Shown: positions 1 to 9,018 of the stretch, one piece after another | Layout: each line of letters starts with the position of its first letter | Position numbering within the stretch: the stretch's first letter is position 1 | Origin: Kiritimatiellia bacterium | GTDB taxonomy: Bacteria; Verrucomicrobiota; Kiritimatiellia; RFP12; UBA1067 | Length of the DNA: 38,441 bases | Assembly (NCBI GenBank): GCA_024405395.1 | Contig: JAKSOW010000016.1 | Span: 1-38,441 of the forward strand | Reading direction: 5' to 3' | The notes under the pieces: generated by a model | The model's input: only the letters and a program-made list of their open reading frames with translations | What the model was told of the DNA's origin: nothing | Databases searched by the model: none | Position numbers and translations under genes: made by a program

Positions 1-2
1 TG

Positions 3-701
3 GTCTTCCGCGCTATGGCCGGTTGGCTCTGGTGTCTTCGGCATGAGCCACATGCTGCTCCGGCCATGTCTCCGGGAGCTGCAGGAGAGCGCCAGGCTGG
101 GATGCATCCTGTCATAGTGGGAAATTCGCCATTGGAGGTGATGGAAAAAGCCGAAAAGTTGCAGGTGGATCTGGAGCCACCTCTGGATACATCGCCTGAG
201 GCTGGGCAAATCAAACTAGGCGCGGGCGCTCCCGTCAGGGATGTGGGCGCAGGTGCTGAGCAACGGACTGATCCTCCTCCGCCAAGCAGCCCTGACGAAC
301 TTGTTGCAGGAACCAGGGGGGGGCTATCGCGGCACCCGGCAAAGTCCGCGGGTAAAACCATTCCAGAAGAGGGGCCACGGGATCTTTCGCCTGTGGAAAG
401 GGAGGCTCGAGGATTACGCATAGCCGAGATGGGGCGTCGGAAAGCATTTGTGCCCCACGTGCCGGAGCGGTTTTACGCGGATCGTACGGTCTGGGCCGTT
501 GAGTTGACTAAATTGGGAGTCGTCACCTGGTCTTACCATGTGCTTCAGGTGGGCACTCACTCCTTTCGCGTCAACGCCTATTTCATGTTTGAGGACGGCA
601 GAAACTGCTCGTATTCCGCCACGACTCAGAATGTCTATCCTCCCGCACCGCAACTGGTGAGGGATTGGTTGGCGCGTAGTGTAGAATCCCAGGAAAGATA
701 A
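3..701 (+). CDS. Hypothetical protein, 5' end uncertain
   Basis: The frame is open from the left edge to a TAA at 699-701, so the gene may begin outside the window; the first ATG is at 15. I do not recognise the family. The N-terminal 130 residues are rich in Pro, Gly, Ala and Glu and look like a poorly ordered or non-native segment. The last ~90 residues, from about 440 on, look like a compact coding domain with many aromatics (WAVELTKLGVVTWSYHVLQV). No signal peptide or membrane segment is evident. The stop codon overlaps an AAGGAG ribosome binding site for the acyltransferase remnant that follows. It could be a decayed or fused gene; the C-terminal part is the more credible coding sequence. 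Confidence 0.4.
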   Translation, partial: VFRAMAGWLWCLRHEPHAAPAMSPGAAGERQAGMHPVIVGNSPLEVMEKAEKLQVDLEPPLDTSPEAGQIKLGAGAPVRDVGAGAEQRTDPPPPSSPDELVAGTRGGLSRHPAKSAGKTIPEEGPRDLSPVEREARGLRIAEMGRRKAFVPHVPERFYADRTVWAVELTKLGVVTWSYHVLQVGTHSFRVNAYFMFEDGRNCSYSATTQNVYPPAPQLVRDWLARSVESQER

Positions 702-713
702 GGAGTAGTCAGT

Positions 714-826
714 TTGGCAGAGGAAAGACGCCACCCTGGAATAGATGTCCTGCGGCCGTTTGCCATGTTGATGCTGGTGCGGAGTTTGATCTCCCGCCGG
801 ACAAGATGGAGGAGGGCAAATGGATG
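714..826 (+). pseudogene. Remnant of an acyltransferase-3 gene (N-terminus only)
   Basis: A TTG codon at 714 lies about 9 bases after AAGGAG (700-705). It opens a frame reading RHPGIDVLRPFAMLMLV, which resembles the first membrane helix of acyltransferase-3 proteins (compare HQGLDLARIVFMFLIVLRH in the next gene). The frame then loses family resemblance and stops at about 826, overlapping the next gene. The simplest reading is a paralogous acyltransferase gene reduced by deletion to its first ~20 codons. The fragment is short, so the call rests on the helix-1 pattern and the good ribosome binding site. Confidence 0.5.
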
Positions 827-1854
827 AGAGCCTAAAGAGGAATCCCCGTCATCAGGGACTTGATCTGGCGCGGATCGTGTTCATGTTTCTTATCGTTCTG
901 CGGCACGGTGCTTTTCAGAGTGGCGCAACGACCCAGGGTATGGCATTGAAGGTCAACTATCTCCTTGGGGTCGCGATCAATGACTTGACTGCGGTGGCGG
1001 TAAATGGTTTTGTTCTGATATCATCGTATTTCCTGTGTCAACAGGAATTTCGGTCTGTGCGTCTGGTGAGACTCTGGGCAAGTGTACTCTTCTATTCTTT
1101 GGGTGTGTTGATGGTGGCTTGGGTGAGTGGCTTCCCCGTGACGGCGCGAATGGTGGTCGGCAGTTGTCTGCCCATCGTTACCGGAACCTACTGGTTCATC
1201 TCAGAATATTTCCTGCTTGTGGCGCTGTCACCGGTTTTAAATGTGGCTTTGAATCAGTTAAGTTTTCGTCAGTATCGGGCGCTCATGGTGGTATTGCTAT
1301 TGGCGTATTCGGTCTTGCCGAGTCTGGGGCTTGACACGTTCTCGTCTGGCCATGGTTATTCGATTGGCTGGTTCATTGTCCTTTATGTGACGGCAGTGTA
1401 TCTGCGCCGTTTTAGGGGGTCTCCAGCGATGGGTCGTAGCTTGGCGGGCTATGCCGTTGCGACTATGGCAACCTTTGTGTGGCTCGGGGCTAAGTTTGTA
1501 CTCAAGCAACGTGGCGTGGAGCTTGTCCCTCCGGATTGTTATGATTTCCTGCCGACTTTCCTCGCATCGGTATGCCTCTTTCGTTTCTTTTCCGCAGTTG
1601 ATTTGCGCTCGCGTGTCATATGCCGTCTAGTGGGAGTTCTTGCGCCATTGACATTGGGAGTTTATCTCTTTCATGACCACGTGCTCAAGCATGCATTGTG
1701 GCGTGATCTATTGGGCATTGATCGTTTTGCTGATAGTCCGCTATGGGCATTGCGCGTACTGGGGTGTGTTGGAGTGGTCTACGTGGCAGGCTCCGTGGTC
1801 GAGGCTATTCGACGGTGGATCTTCATTAAGGCAGAACGGAGATTGGGCGTATGA
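820..1854 (+). CDS. Acyltransferase-3 family membrane protein
   Basis: 344 residues with about ten hydrophobic helices by eye. The N-terminal GLDLARIVFMFLIVLRHGAF has the layout of acyltransferase-3 proteins, with Arg-His at the end of helix 1 as the candidate catalytic or substrate-binding pair. ISSYFL at about residues 67-72 stands where relatives have SGYL. The family transfers acetyl or other short acyl groups across or at the inner membrane onto cell-surface glycans. The ATG at 820 follows a GGAGGAGGG ribosome binding site. The stop overlaps the next glycosyltransferase start (ATGA at 1851), which suggests translational coupling and a role in decorating the polymer made by this cluster. 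The specific acceptor cannot be told from sequence. Confidence 0.85.
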   Translation: MDESLKRNPRHQGLDLARIVFMFLIVLRHGAFQSGATTQGMALKVNYLLGVAINDLTAVAVNGFVLISSYFLCQQEFRSVRLVRLWASVLFYSLGVLMVAWVSGFPVTARMVVGSCLPIVTGTYWFISEYFLLVALSPVLNVALNQLSFRQYRALMVVLLLAYSVLPSLGLDTFSSGHGYSIGWFIVLYVTAVYLRRFRGSPAMGRSLAGYAVATMATFVWLGAKFVLKQRGVELVPPDCYDFLPTFLASVCLFRFFSAVDLRSRVICRLVGVLAPLTLGVYLFHDHVLKHALWRDLLGIDRFADSPLWALRVLGCVGVVYVAGSVVEAIRRWIFIKAERRLGV

Positions 1855-2903
1855 TGTTCACTGTTGTTGTGCCCGCCTACGGGAGCGCTCCGTATCTGCC
1901 CTCGTTGTTCGCCAGCCTAGACGCGCAGACATGCCGCGATTTCGAGGTGGTGTTCGCCGTTGAGCGTAGTCCTGATGAGTCATTGGCGCTATGTCAGGGA
2001 TGGAGGCCGAGGGATGGCATCCGCGTCACCGTGCTTGATCTGCCGAAAACGGGGGCCGGCGGAGCCTCACGCAATCGAGCCTTTGGGATTGCGCGTGGCC
2101 GCTATGTTGTGCCGTTGGATGGTGATGACTGGCTGGATGCCGAGGCTTTGACGGTGTTGGCTGAACGCCTCGAGGCGGCAGACTTCCCTGAGGTCGCGAA
2201 TGTCACCGCACGCGTAGTTGCGGATGATGGGCGGAACAACCTTGAGCCGGCGGGCGACATCTCTAATCTTCCCCCATCCGAAGATGGCCTGCTTGTTTCA
2301 GGCGTGGAGTTCCTGCGCCGTGTCGGACGACGGGGCCACTGCAAGAACCATGGCGCACTCGTCGTGGCGCGGACTGATTTCCTTCGGGAGCGCAAACTCT
2401 ATCAGCTGGAATGCATTCCAAGCGAAGATTCCGAATGGACGCCACGCGTCCTGTTGTGTGCGGAACGGGTTCTTTTTCTCGCCGAACCGCATTATAATTA
2501 TCGTCGACGAGAAGGTAGCGTATCTTCTGCTGGCTCGAACCGCATCCTCTTTGCGACGGCCGAGATATGCCTCCGTCTTGCGTCGTTTTTCTCGAAGATG
2601 GATATCCCCGCCGATGTGCGCCGATCGCTCGAGAATGACGCGCTCTCCATCTTCAACTGGTATCTCTTCAATCGTACCTATGCGCGGCGCTTCAGTCGAA
2701 GTGACAGGCTCGCGGCGCTGGCGATTGTCTTTGCGGACGCCAAGACCAAGACGCTCTATCGCTCGCTCTGGCGGAGCGCTTCGCGCTGGAAGCGTCTCGC
2801 CTGGCCGCTCGTCGTCTTTGCCTGGCGTACGGGGGTGATCTTCCCCGCGACTTGGTACTTCCGGTATTTTTATTACCCAATGTCCGGGATGGTGCGAAGA
2901 TGA
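1851..2903 (+). CDS. GT2 family glycosyltransferase
   Basis: 350 residues. The N-terminus FTVVVPAYGSAPYLPSLFASL is the typical opening of a GT-A fold family 2 enzyme. ASRNRAFGIARGRYVVPLDGDDW carries the metal-binding D-x-D at D90/D92 (DGDD, residues 90-93). The C-terminal third is less conserved and ends in a Trp/Phe/Tyr-rich, partly hydrophobic stretch (residues ~305-345) that may bind the membrane. It probably adds one sugar to a lipid-linked oligosaccharide at the cytoplasmic face. The start overlaps the upstream acyltransferase stop (ATGA) and the stop overlaps the downstream acyltransferase start (ATGA). Donor sugar and linkage are not predictable. Confidence 0.9.
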   Translation: MMFTVVVPAYGSAPYLPSLFASLDAQTCRDFEVVFAVERSPDESLALCQGWRPRDGIRVTVLDLPKTGAGGASRNRAFGIARGRYVVPLDGDDWLDAEALTVLAERLEAADFPEVANVTARVVADDGRNNLEPAGDISNLPPSEDGLLVSGVEFLRRVGRRGHCKNHGALVVARTDFLRERKLYQLECIPSEDSEWTPRVLLCAERVLFLAEPHYNYRRREGSVSSAGSNRILFATAEICLRLASFFSKMDIPADVRRSLENDALSIFNWYLFNRTYARRFSRSDRLAALAIVFADAKTKTLYRSLWRSASRWKRLAWPLVVFAWRTGVIFPATWYFRYFYYPMSGMVRR

Positions 2904-3922
2904 AGCTAACGCCGGAGATCAGCTCGCGCATCGCCAACGTGTCGCTTGTCGCCGCATTGGCGGTTGTACTGCTTCATGTCGGAATTGCGAACGGACCGCC
3001 GGAGCCGGCTCTGTCCATCCGCGTCCTCCTGCGAGACTTCTCTCGCTTCGCCGTGCCGTTTTTCTTCCTCGTTTCTGGCTATCTGCTGGCTGGGCACATT
3101 GACGACCCAGGTTGGTGGCGACGGGAGATGGCGAAACGCCTGAAGTCGCTTTTGGTGCCGTATGTCGCCTGGTCTGCTCTCTTCGGATTCTATCTGTTGG
3201 TCGGGGCCGCCGTGCCGGAGATGCGCCAGACGGGCGCGTTCGACATCAATGCTTGGTGGGCGGGGAAGCGGTTGACACTTTTTGGACTAGATCCGTTGCA
3301 AGTTCCGTTGATGTTGCCGTTTTGGTACTTGCGGACACTTTTCCTGCTCGTCCTCGCCTCAGGCATCCTTGTCGTGGCGCTTCGCCGCCTGGGCGTTGGT
3401 ATTCTGGTTCTTCTCGGTGCGCTCTATCTCGGTTATGCGGTGGCGGTTGACTGGAAGCCGCAGATCACGACGCACAATGCATTTGCCCTGTTACGGGTGA
3501 CGCTCTCGCCAGAGGCCGTTTTCTACTTTTCACTCGGTCTCTGGCTGCGTCTGAAGGAGGTTTTCCCGTCGGCGTGCCGCGCTATGCCGCTGCTGGCCGT
3601 TGCGTTCGGGCTGATCGTCCTGCGCCAGCTGGTTGGGTCGTGGTTGCCGTATCCGCTTATCATTCCAATCGCCTTGGGTGGCGTTTGGTGCGTGGTGCCG
3701 GTGACACCATGGTCCAAAGCGCTAACGGGATTGTCCTTCCCGATCTATCTCATCCACTGGTTCTTCGTCCACCTGCTTGCACGCACTTGTCCGACGGCGG
3801 GAATGACGCCTGCCTCTTTTGGATTGGTTGGTGTTGCGATTGTGGCCGCAAGTGCGGCGCTCGGTTTCTCCCTGAGGCGTTTTATGCCGCGTTTCGCCTG
3901 TTTCCTATTTGGAGGTCGCTGA
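2900..3922 (+). CDS. Acyltransferase-3 family membrane protein
   Basis: I place the start at ATG 2900, which overlaps the upstream stop as ATGA, rather than at an earlier in-frame GTG/ATG; this gives 340 residues. The sequence SLVAALAVVLLHVGIA has the helix-1 His, followed by RFAVPFFFLVSGYLLAGH with the conserved F-x-x-SGYL motif. About ten hydrophobic helices are visible. IYLIHWFFVHL near residue 285 matches the usual late family motif (YL-x-H). Probably an inner-membrane O-acetyltransferase acting on the surface glycan. It is the second of four such enzymes in the cluster and is clearly diverged from the others. Confidence 0.85.
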   Translation: MKLTPEISSRIANVSLVAALAVVLLHVGIANGPPEPALSIRVLLRDFSRFAVPFFFLVSGYLLAGHIDDPGWWRREMAKRLKSLLVPYVAWSALFGFYLLVGAAVPEMRQTGAFDINAWWAGKRLTLFGLDPLQVPLMLPFWYLRTLFLLVLASGILVVALRRLGVGILVLLGALYLGYAVAVDWKPQITTHNAFALLRVTLSPEAVFYFSLGLWLRLKEVFPSACRAMPLLAVAFGLIVLRQLVGSWLPYPLIIPIALGGVWCVVPVTPWSKALTGLSFPIYLIHWFFVHLLARTCPTAGMTPASFGLVGVAIVAASAALGFSLRRFMPRFACFLFGGR

Positions 3923-3925
3923 CAG

Positions 3926-4687
3926 ATGAAAGCCTTTGTCGTCAATCTTGATCGCAGTCGTGATCGGATGTCCGAAGTGGACGCCGAACTGAAGCGCGTT
4001 GGCATTGAGTACGAACGCGTGAGTGCCGTGGATGGCTCGAACCTGTCGGCGGCCGAACTGAATACAGACGTGTGCCGTTTTCAGATGTGTCGCTGTATGG
4101 GCCGTCGGCTGCGTCTTGCGGAGATAGGCTGCGCACTTTCCAATCTCAAGGTCCATCGTACAGCGCTTGCAGAAAACCTTCCTCGCTGGGCCGTCTTTGA
4201 GGACGATGTGGTTGTCGACGCCGAGGCCTGGCGGCAGGCTGTTGAGACGATTGAGGAAACGGATGAGCCAAATGTGCCCACTGTCTGGCTCCTGAATGAT
4301 GGACATGGCGTTGCGGATCCCGGGACGCGAAAAGTTGTGCGCCTTCTCGGCAACCAGCGTGGCATCATGCATACGTGGGGAACATTGGGCTATGCGCTCA
4401 ATGCCGCAGCCGCGAGGCGTATCCTCGAATTGGCCTGGCCTGTGCGTTACTGCGCGGACGCCTGGTCGACCTATTGCCGCAAAGGCGTAGAGGTGCGCGT
4501 TGTCTTTCCGAACGCAGTTCGCGAAAAACCGTCAAGTTCGCAGTTCTCGACAGTTCTCTCCAAGACCGACCATGGCCGACTCTGGGTGTGGTATGGGCAC
4601 TTCGTGAAATTCCGTTATGTCGTCTGCTTCTGGCTCGATATCCTCGTGTATCGTCTTTGCAGATTGTTTGCGGGGAGGTGGCGATGA
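3926..4687 (+). CDS. GT25 family glycosyltransferase (LPS biosynthesis type)
   Basis: 253 residues. The opening MKAFVVNLDRSRDRM and the segment YERVSAVDGSNLS match glycosyltransferase family 25 (LPS beta-galactosyltransferase type). GEIGCALSNL-like wording (AEIGCALSNLKVHR) and WAVFEDDVVVD, with E92-D93-D94 as the acidic metal-binding motif, follow in the expected order. It probably transfers a hexose to a surface oligosaccharide in the cytoplasm. Only 3 bases separate it from the preceding stop, and its own stop overlaps the next acyltransferase start (ATGA). The C-terminus is aromatic and basic (LWVWYGHFVKFRYVVCFWLDILVYRL) and may sit on the membrane. Confidence 0.85.
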   Translation: MKAFVVNLDRSRDRMSEVDAELKRVGIEYERVSAVDGSNLSAAELNTDVCRFQMCRCMGRRLRLAEIGCALSNLKVHRTALAENLPRWAVFEDDVVVDAEAWRQAVETIEETDEPNVPTVWLLNDGHGVADPGTRKVVRLLGNQRGIMHTWGTLGYALNAAAARRILELAWPVRYCADAWSTYCRKGVEVRVVFPNAVREKPSSSQFSTVLSKTDHGRLWVWYGHFVKFRYVVCFWLDILVYRLCRLFAGRWR

Positions 4688-5709
4688 AGGAACGCAATAG
4701 TGGCGTCGATCTGGCCAAGGCGGTGGCGATCTTCCTGGTCGTGCTGTTCCATGTCCTATCAGTTGGGGAATCTGTGCCCCATGCGGGGCCGGGCTTCTAT
4801 CTGGGGACGTACTTGCAGGCATTTTCGTCTTGTTGCGTGAATCTCTTTGGCTTAACATCAGGGTATCTTGGTGTCACAGGCCACCCTACTTTCCGCAAGT
4901 GGATGAAGCTCTGGCTGCAGGTGTTTGTGGTCAATGCCCTGATGACTGGAGTCTGCCATTTTGTGTTTGGTGCGCCTATCACAGGAATTGACATTTCCCA
5001 TGCCGTACTGCCCGTGACTTCCGCCGCCTATTGGTATTTCACGGCCTACACGGGCCTCTATTGTCTGATGCCTCTGCTCAATCGGGGCATACAAGCCTTG
5101 GATCGGCGTCAGGCTTTTGCTTCTTGTGCAGGAATCTTTGCCGTCATGTCACTATCGGCCTCCATTGGCGCAAGGGATGTCTATGGAATTATCAGTGGCT
5201 ATTCCGTGCTTTGGCTCATCTCGCTTTATGTCTTTGGCGCCGTCATACGCCTTCATGTGCTGCGCCTGCCGCGAATGCGCTGGTGTATCCTGGTCGCGTT
5301 GATGCTTCCTGTCCTCACGCTCGCGCAGGAGGTCGTGCTTGTGAAGTGTCCGGGCTTGGCCGCGAGATTGCAGGGGCGTGCACTGGCCGGACATTACATT
5401 TCGCCCGTGGTGCTGTTCGTGGCCTTGGCGCTTTTTTGTGCGTTGCTGCAGTTTCGGCCGGAGTCCGGTCGTGTCCGGAAAATTACCGCCTATTTCTCGT
5501 CGACGGCATTTGGCATCTATCTCTTTCATGATCAGTCTACATTCCATTACGGCGTATGGGGCGGGAAATTCAGAGACTGGGCTGAATATGGAGGGAATCA
5601 TCCTCTTGCCTGGTGTGCGGCGGTTATTGGAATTGCCATCGTAACTTACCTCACATGTTCCCTGTTGGAACGCGGCAGGCAACTCGTCATGGGAAGGATT
5701 TCGAAGTGA
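4684..5709 (+). CDS. Acyltransferase-3 family membrane protein
   Basis: The frame is open well upstream inside the GT25 gene, but the family N-terminus starts at ATG 4684 (MKERNSGVDLAKAVAIF), which overlaps the GT25 stop as ATGA. This gives 341 residues. Helix 1 has the LVVLFHVLSVG pattern with its His, followed by CCVNLFGLTSGYLGVTG. Late in the protein AFGIYLFHDQ matches the conserved terminal motif. It resembles the acyltransferase at 15574 (NLFGLTSGYLGV versus DIFGILSGYLGV, plus a shared YWYFT-Y segment) more than the one at 2900. Likely O-acylation of the polysaccharide; the acceptor is unknown. Confidence 0.87.
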   Translation: MKERNSGVDLAKAVAIFLVVLFHVLSVGESVPHAGPGFYLGTYLQAFSSCCVNLFGLTSGYLGVTGHPTFRKWMKLWLQVFVVNALMTGVCHFVFGAPITGIDISHAVLPVTSAAYWYFTAYTGLYCLMPLLNRGIQALDRRQAFASCAGIFAVMSLSASIGARDVYGIISGYSVLWLISLYVFGAVIRLHVLRLPRMRWCILVALMLPVLTLAQEVVLVKCPGLAARLQGRALAGHYISPVVLFVALALFCALLQFRPESGRVRKITAYFSSTAFGIYLFHDQSTFHYGVWGGKFRDWAEYGGNHPLAWCAAVIGIAIVTYLTCSLLERGRQLVMGRISK

Positions 5710-6671
5710 AATGTCTGCATATCGTCTACGCGACGGATTCGCGCTATTTGTTCCCGACGCTTGTGGCGGCGGCGAGTGCCGTGTTACACGCAAGTGACCG
5801 TAGGCGGATTGCCATTGACATCCTTGACTGTGGACTCTCCGAGACGGAGTGGGCGTCTTTCGTGGAGGGCTTCCGGCGTCAATTGGGAACCGACTTTGCG
5901 TTGACACGCCATCTCATCGACATGCAGGCCTATGATGAGTTCAAGGCTTGGCACACCAGCCGCGGCATCTATGCGCGCCTTGACATCCCTCAGATTCTTC
6001 CGAACGAAGACTGGTGCGTCTATGCTGATGGTGATACGCTTTTCACATCCGATCCGCTCGCACTTGCGGAAGTGTTTGACCCCACCTACGCCATCATGGG
6101 GCACCTCGATGACAATGTGGACATCCCCTGGTACGGAGAACATGGTTTCCGACTGCATCCGGAGACGCAGATCTGCGCGGGATTCATATTGCTCAATCTG
6201 GATTGGTTCCGCCGGAACGATGGTACGCGCAAATGCTTTGAGCTGCTGAGTCATTACCCTGATATGCCCTATAACGACCAGGATGCGCTCAACATCGTCT
6301 GCGAAGGGAAGATTGGTGTGCTGCCCGATAACTGGGGAAAATTCACCTACAACACGAACAGGGAGACCGTTCCAGGTTGTTTCCACTACGTCTCCGATCG
6401 CCCGTGGGAGTTGGGGACGAACGGTTTCCTGCCGTTGCGGGGTACTGACGTCATCTGGTACCGCATCAAGGCATTGGCGACTGGGGCGGATGCGCATTCG
6501 TGCCCAACGACAACAAAGGTCCGCTACTTCCATGTGTGGGCCAAAACCGCTTTTGTCAAGACCGTCGTCATCCTCCTCAATGCCCTCCCGGGTCTGCGCG
6601 GCCGCTTCTCGCATAATCTGCGTCGCACATGGTCTGACGCATTCATCTCCCGCTTTCTGCCCCGCTCATGA
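5706..6671 (+). CDS. GT8 family glycosyltransferase
   Basis: The start is GTG 5706, overlapping the upstream stop as GTGA. It gives KCLHIVYATDSRYLFPTLVAAASAV, the usual beginning of retaining family 8 enzymes such as LgtC; upstream in-frame ATGs lie inside the acyltransferase. 321 residues. WCVYADGDTLFTSDP holds the metal-binding D-x-D at D108/D110. ICAGFILLNLDWFR and YNDQDALNIVCEGKIGVLP are also family-typical. FHVWAKT near the C-terminus may correspond to the late GT8 His-x-x-x-x-K region. Predicted to add a galactosyl or glucosyl residue with retention of configuration. Its stop overlaps the flippase start. Confidence 0.87.
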   Translation: MKCLHIVYATDSRYLFPTLVAAASAVLHASDRRRIAIDILDCGLSETEWASFVEGFRRQLGTDFALTRHLIDMQAYDEFKAWHTSRGIYARLDIPQILPNEDWCVYADGDTLFTSDPLALAEVFDPTYAIMGHLDDNVDIPWYGEHGFRLHPETQICAGFILLNLDWFRRNDGTRKCFELLSHYPDMPYNDQDALNIVCEGKIGVLPDNWGKFTYNTNRETVPGCFHYVSDRPWELGTNGFLPLRGTDVIWYRIKALATGADAHSCPTTTKVRYFHVWAKTAFVKTVVILLNALPGLRGRFSHNLRRTWSDAFISRFLPRS

Positions 6672-8203
6672 AAGTCGATTTCGCCAGAAACGCAAAACGC
6701 AACATGGTGGCCGGTTTTGTCAACAAGGGCCTCATGATGCTGTTTCCATTCCTCAATCGGACCTTGTTTCTTTGGCTGCTTGGACCAGAGTATCTTGGGC
6801 TTAATGGCTTGTTTGGCTCCGTGTTGGGTGTGTTGTCGCTGGCGGAATTGGGATTCGGCTCCGCCGTCGTCTGCTCCATGTACAAGCCGATTGCCGATGA
6901 CGACAAGGAACTGATAGCAGCCTATCTGGCCTACTACCGCAAGGTCTACCGTGTGATAGGCGGACTCGTGTTTGTGGTGGGCCTGTCATTGCTGCCGTTT
7001 CTTTCGCGGCTTGTGCATGGTGACGTGCCGCCCGATGTGAATCTGCACATGCTGTATTTCATCCATCTCGTCAACACGACGCTAGGCTATTTCCTTTTCG
7101 CCTACAAGGGGGCGCTCCTGTCGGCCTATCAGCGGGAAGACATTCATTCGCACATTCGCACCGGGGTCTCCATGGGCCAGTATCTGGCGACCTTCGCCAT
7201 ACTCGTGCTCTCTCGGAATTACACCTATTACGTGCTGACTACGGTTGTGTTTACGGTGGTGACAAATGTCTGCATTGAGTGGCAGACGCGGCGACTGTTC
7301 CCCGAGATCTTTCCCCGCGGTGTTCTGGCCTCGGACAAACGTCAGAAGGTCGTGGCGGACGTAAAGGCGATCTTCCTTCATAAGATCGGGTCCGTGATCT
7401 CCTATTCGGCGGATAATCTGGTGATCTCGGCGTCTCTGGGACTTGTCGCAATTGCCGTCTATGGGAATTACTATTATGTCTACACGGCTGTGGGCGGCAT
7501 TGTCTACGTGGTCTTCAACTCCTTGACGGCGGGATTCGGCAATACCATCCGAACGGAATCTGTGGCCGACAATTTCGCGCGCTTCATGAAGGCAAACAGG
7601 CTATCGATGCTGGTCATTGCCTGGTGCACGGCGATGATGTTGGCCCTCTACCAGCCGTTCATGCGCGTTTGGGTTGGTGAACAGAAGCCCGAGCTTGTCC
7701 AGCATTTTCTCACGCCGGTTTTGATGGTCGTCTATTTCTATGTCAATGAATCGCGTCAGATGCTGCAGACGTTCAAGTCCGCAGCCGGGTTGTGGCAGGA
7801 GGATCGGTGGAAGCCCATTGTTTCAGGTGTCGTCAACCTGGCGTTGAACATCTCGATGATTCGATGGCTGGGGCTGGATGGGGTCATACTGTCCACGGTT
7901 TTCGCTTTTCTTTTCATTGAGATTCCTTGGGAATCCGCTGTCCTCTTCCGCTGTTATTTTGAAAAGAGAGCCGAGGATCTTGGCTTGTACAGGCGTCGTT
8001 ATTGGAAGTTCCAGGTTTATGCCGTGGTCGGGACGGCGATGTTGGCCTTGCTGACGTGGGGGATGGCATGGATTATTCCCATGGGTGGGATTCCGGGACT
8101 TGTCGTGAAAGGCCTGGTGGCCGCCCTCTTCGCCTTGTCCTTGTTGACGGGAACGTTCCTGTTGCGGCGAAGGTCATTCTTGCCTCAGGGCGGCAGTTTG
8201 TGA
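6668..8203 (+). CDS. Wzx-type polysaccharide flippase
   Basis: 511 residues with about 12-14 hydrophobic helices. The N-terminus NAKRNMVAGFVNKGLMMLFPFLNRTLFLWLLGPEYLGLNGLFGSVLGVLSLAELGFG is characteristic of oligosaccharide flippases of the MATE/MurJ/Wzx (MOP) superfamily. Such proteins move undecaprenyl-diphosphate-linked repeat units from the cytoplasmic to the periplasmic face. Its place in the middle of glycosyltransferase and acyltransferase genes, with an ATGA overlap to the GT8 gene, supports a Wzx-dependent pathway. No Wzy polymerase is recognisable in the window, so it is either outside or too divergent to see. Confidence 0.9.
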   Translation: MKVDFARNAKRNMVAGFVNKGLMMLFPFLNRTLFLWLLGPEYLGLNGLFGSVLGVLSLAELGFGSAVVCSMYKPIADDDKELIAAYLAYYRKVYRVIGGLVFVVGLSLLPFLSRLVHGDVPPDVNLHMLYFIHLVNTTLGYFLFAYKGALLSAYQREDIHSHIRTGVSMGQYLATFAILVLSRNYTYYVLTTVVFTVVTNVCIEWQTRRLFPEIFPRGVLASDKRQKVVADVKAIFLHKIGSVISYSADNLVISASLGLVAIAVYGNYYYVYTAVGGIVYVVFNSLTAGFGNTIRTESVADNFARFMKANRLSMLVIAWCTAMMLALYQPFMRVWVGEQKPELVQHFLTPVLMVVYFYVNESRQMLQTFKSAAGLWQEDRWKPIVSGVVNLALNISMIRWLGLDGVILSTVFAFLFIEIPWESAVLFRCYFEKRAEDLGLYRRRYWKFQVYAVVGTAMLALLTWGMAWIIPMGGIPGLVVKGLVAALFALSLLTGTFLLRRRSFLPQGGSL

Positions 8204-8230
8204 TATGATTCTTCATGTGAGGTGTGAACT

Positions 8231-9004
8231 ATGGATTTCAATCCCATGAGACTAGACGGAAAGCGCATTCTGGTGACAGGTGCGTCTTCGGGCATTGGCC
8301 GGGCCTGTGCGATCTATGCGGCGCGCCTGGGTGCTGTCGTAATTCTGACTGGCCGCCGTCTGCAGGCTTTGGAGGAGACGCGTACCGCGTGCGCAATAGA
8401 CGCGCCGAGCCCTGTCGTCCTTGCCGGTGATCTGGCCGATGTGTCATTTTCCGGATCTCTACCCGAGGCGATTCTGTCGGCCGCTGGGCCTTTGGACGGA
8501 TTTGTCCATGCCGCCGGGAATGGTCCGGCGATCCCAATAGGTGTCGCCTCGGCGCGCCTGCTGGATGAGTCCATGAAAGTGAACTACTGCGCCTTCATGT
8601 TGCTGATGCAGGCTTTTTCGAAGAGAAAATTCGCCAATCCGGGTTTTTCAGCCGTGGCGGTGTCGTCGATTTCCGCTGAAGTAGGTTGGGCTGGAGGTGC
8701 ACTCTATTCTGGAAGTAAAGGTGCGCTTAGTTCGGCAGTGAGGTCGTTGGCGATAGAGCTGGCGCCTAAAGGCACACGCGTCAACGCTGTGTGTCCCGGG
8801 TATGTGAAGACGCCGTTGTTCGAGGCTGTGGCAGGATCCGGCATGAGCGGGGACGAGGGGAAGACCAGACTACTCGCCAAACAGCCTTTGGGACTTGGCC
8901 AGCCTGAGCAGATCGCCAGTGCCGTATGCTTCCTCTTGAGTGAGGCGGCTTCATTGATTACGGGTGTGAATCTGCCGGTGGATGGTGGGTTTTCTGCCCA
9001 GTGA
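8231..9004 (+). CDS. SDR family NAD(P)-dependent oxidoreductase
   Basis: 257 residues with all classical short-chain dehydrogenase features: cofactor motif TGASSGIG (residues 16-23), catalytic Ser at about S146 (SSIS), Tyr159 and Lys163 in YSGSK, then PGYVKTP and the C-terminal TGVNLPVDGGFS. Residue R37 in LTGRR after strand 2 would favour NADP(H). It resembles 3-oxoacyl-ACP reductase-like members, but in this cluster it could equally reduce a nucleotide sugar or a polyketide-like acyl group. An in-frame ATG at 8246 is a possible alternative start; the ATG at 8231 has GAGGTG about 6 bases upstream. A 27-base gap separates it from the flippase. Confidence 0.9.
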   Translation: MDFNPMRLDGKRILVTGASSGIGRACAIYAARLGAVVILTGRRLQALEETRTACAIDAPSPVVLAGDLADVSFSGSLPEAILSAAGPLDGFVHAAGNGPAIPIGVASARLLDESMKVNYCAFMLLMQAFSKRKFANPGFSAVAVSSISAEVGWAGGALYSGSKGALSSAVRSLAIELAPKGTRVNAVCPGYVKTPLFEAVAGSGMSGDEGKTRLLAKQPLGLGQPEQIASAVCFLLSEAASLITGVNLPVDGGFSAQ

Positions 9005-9018
9005 GGGAGACCTCTCCG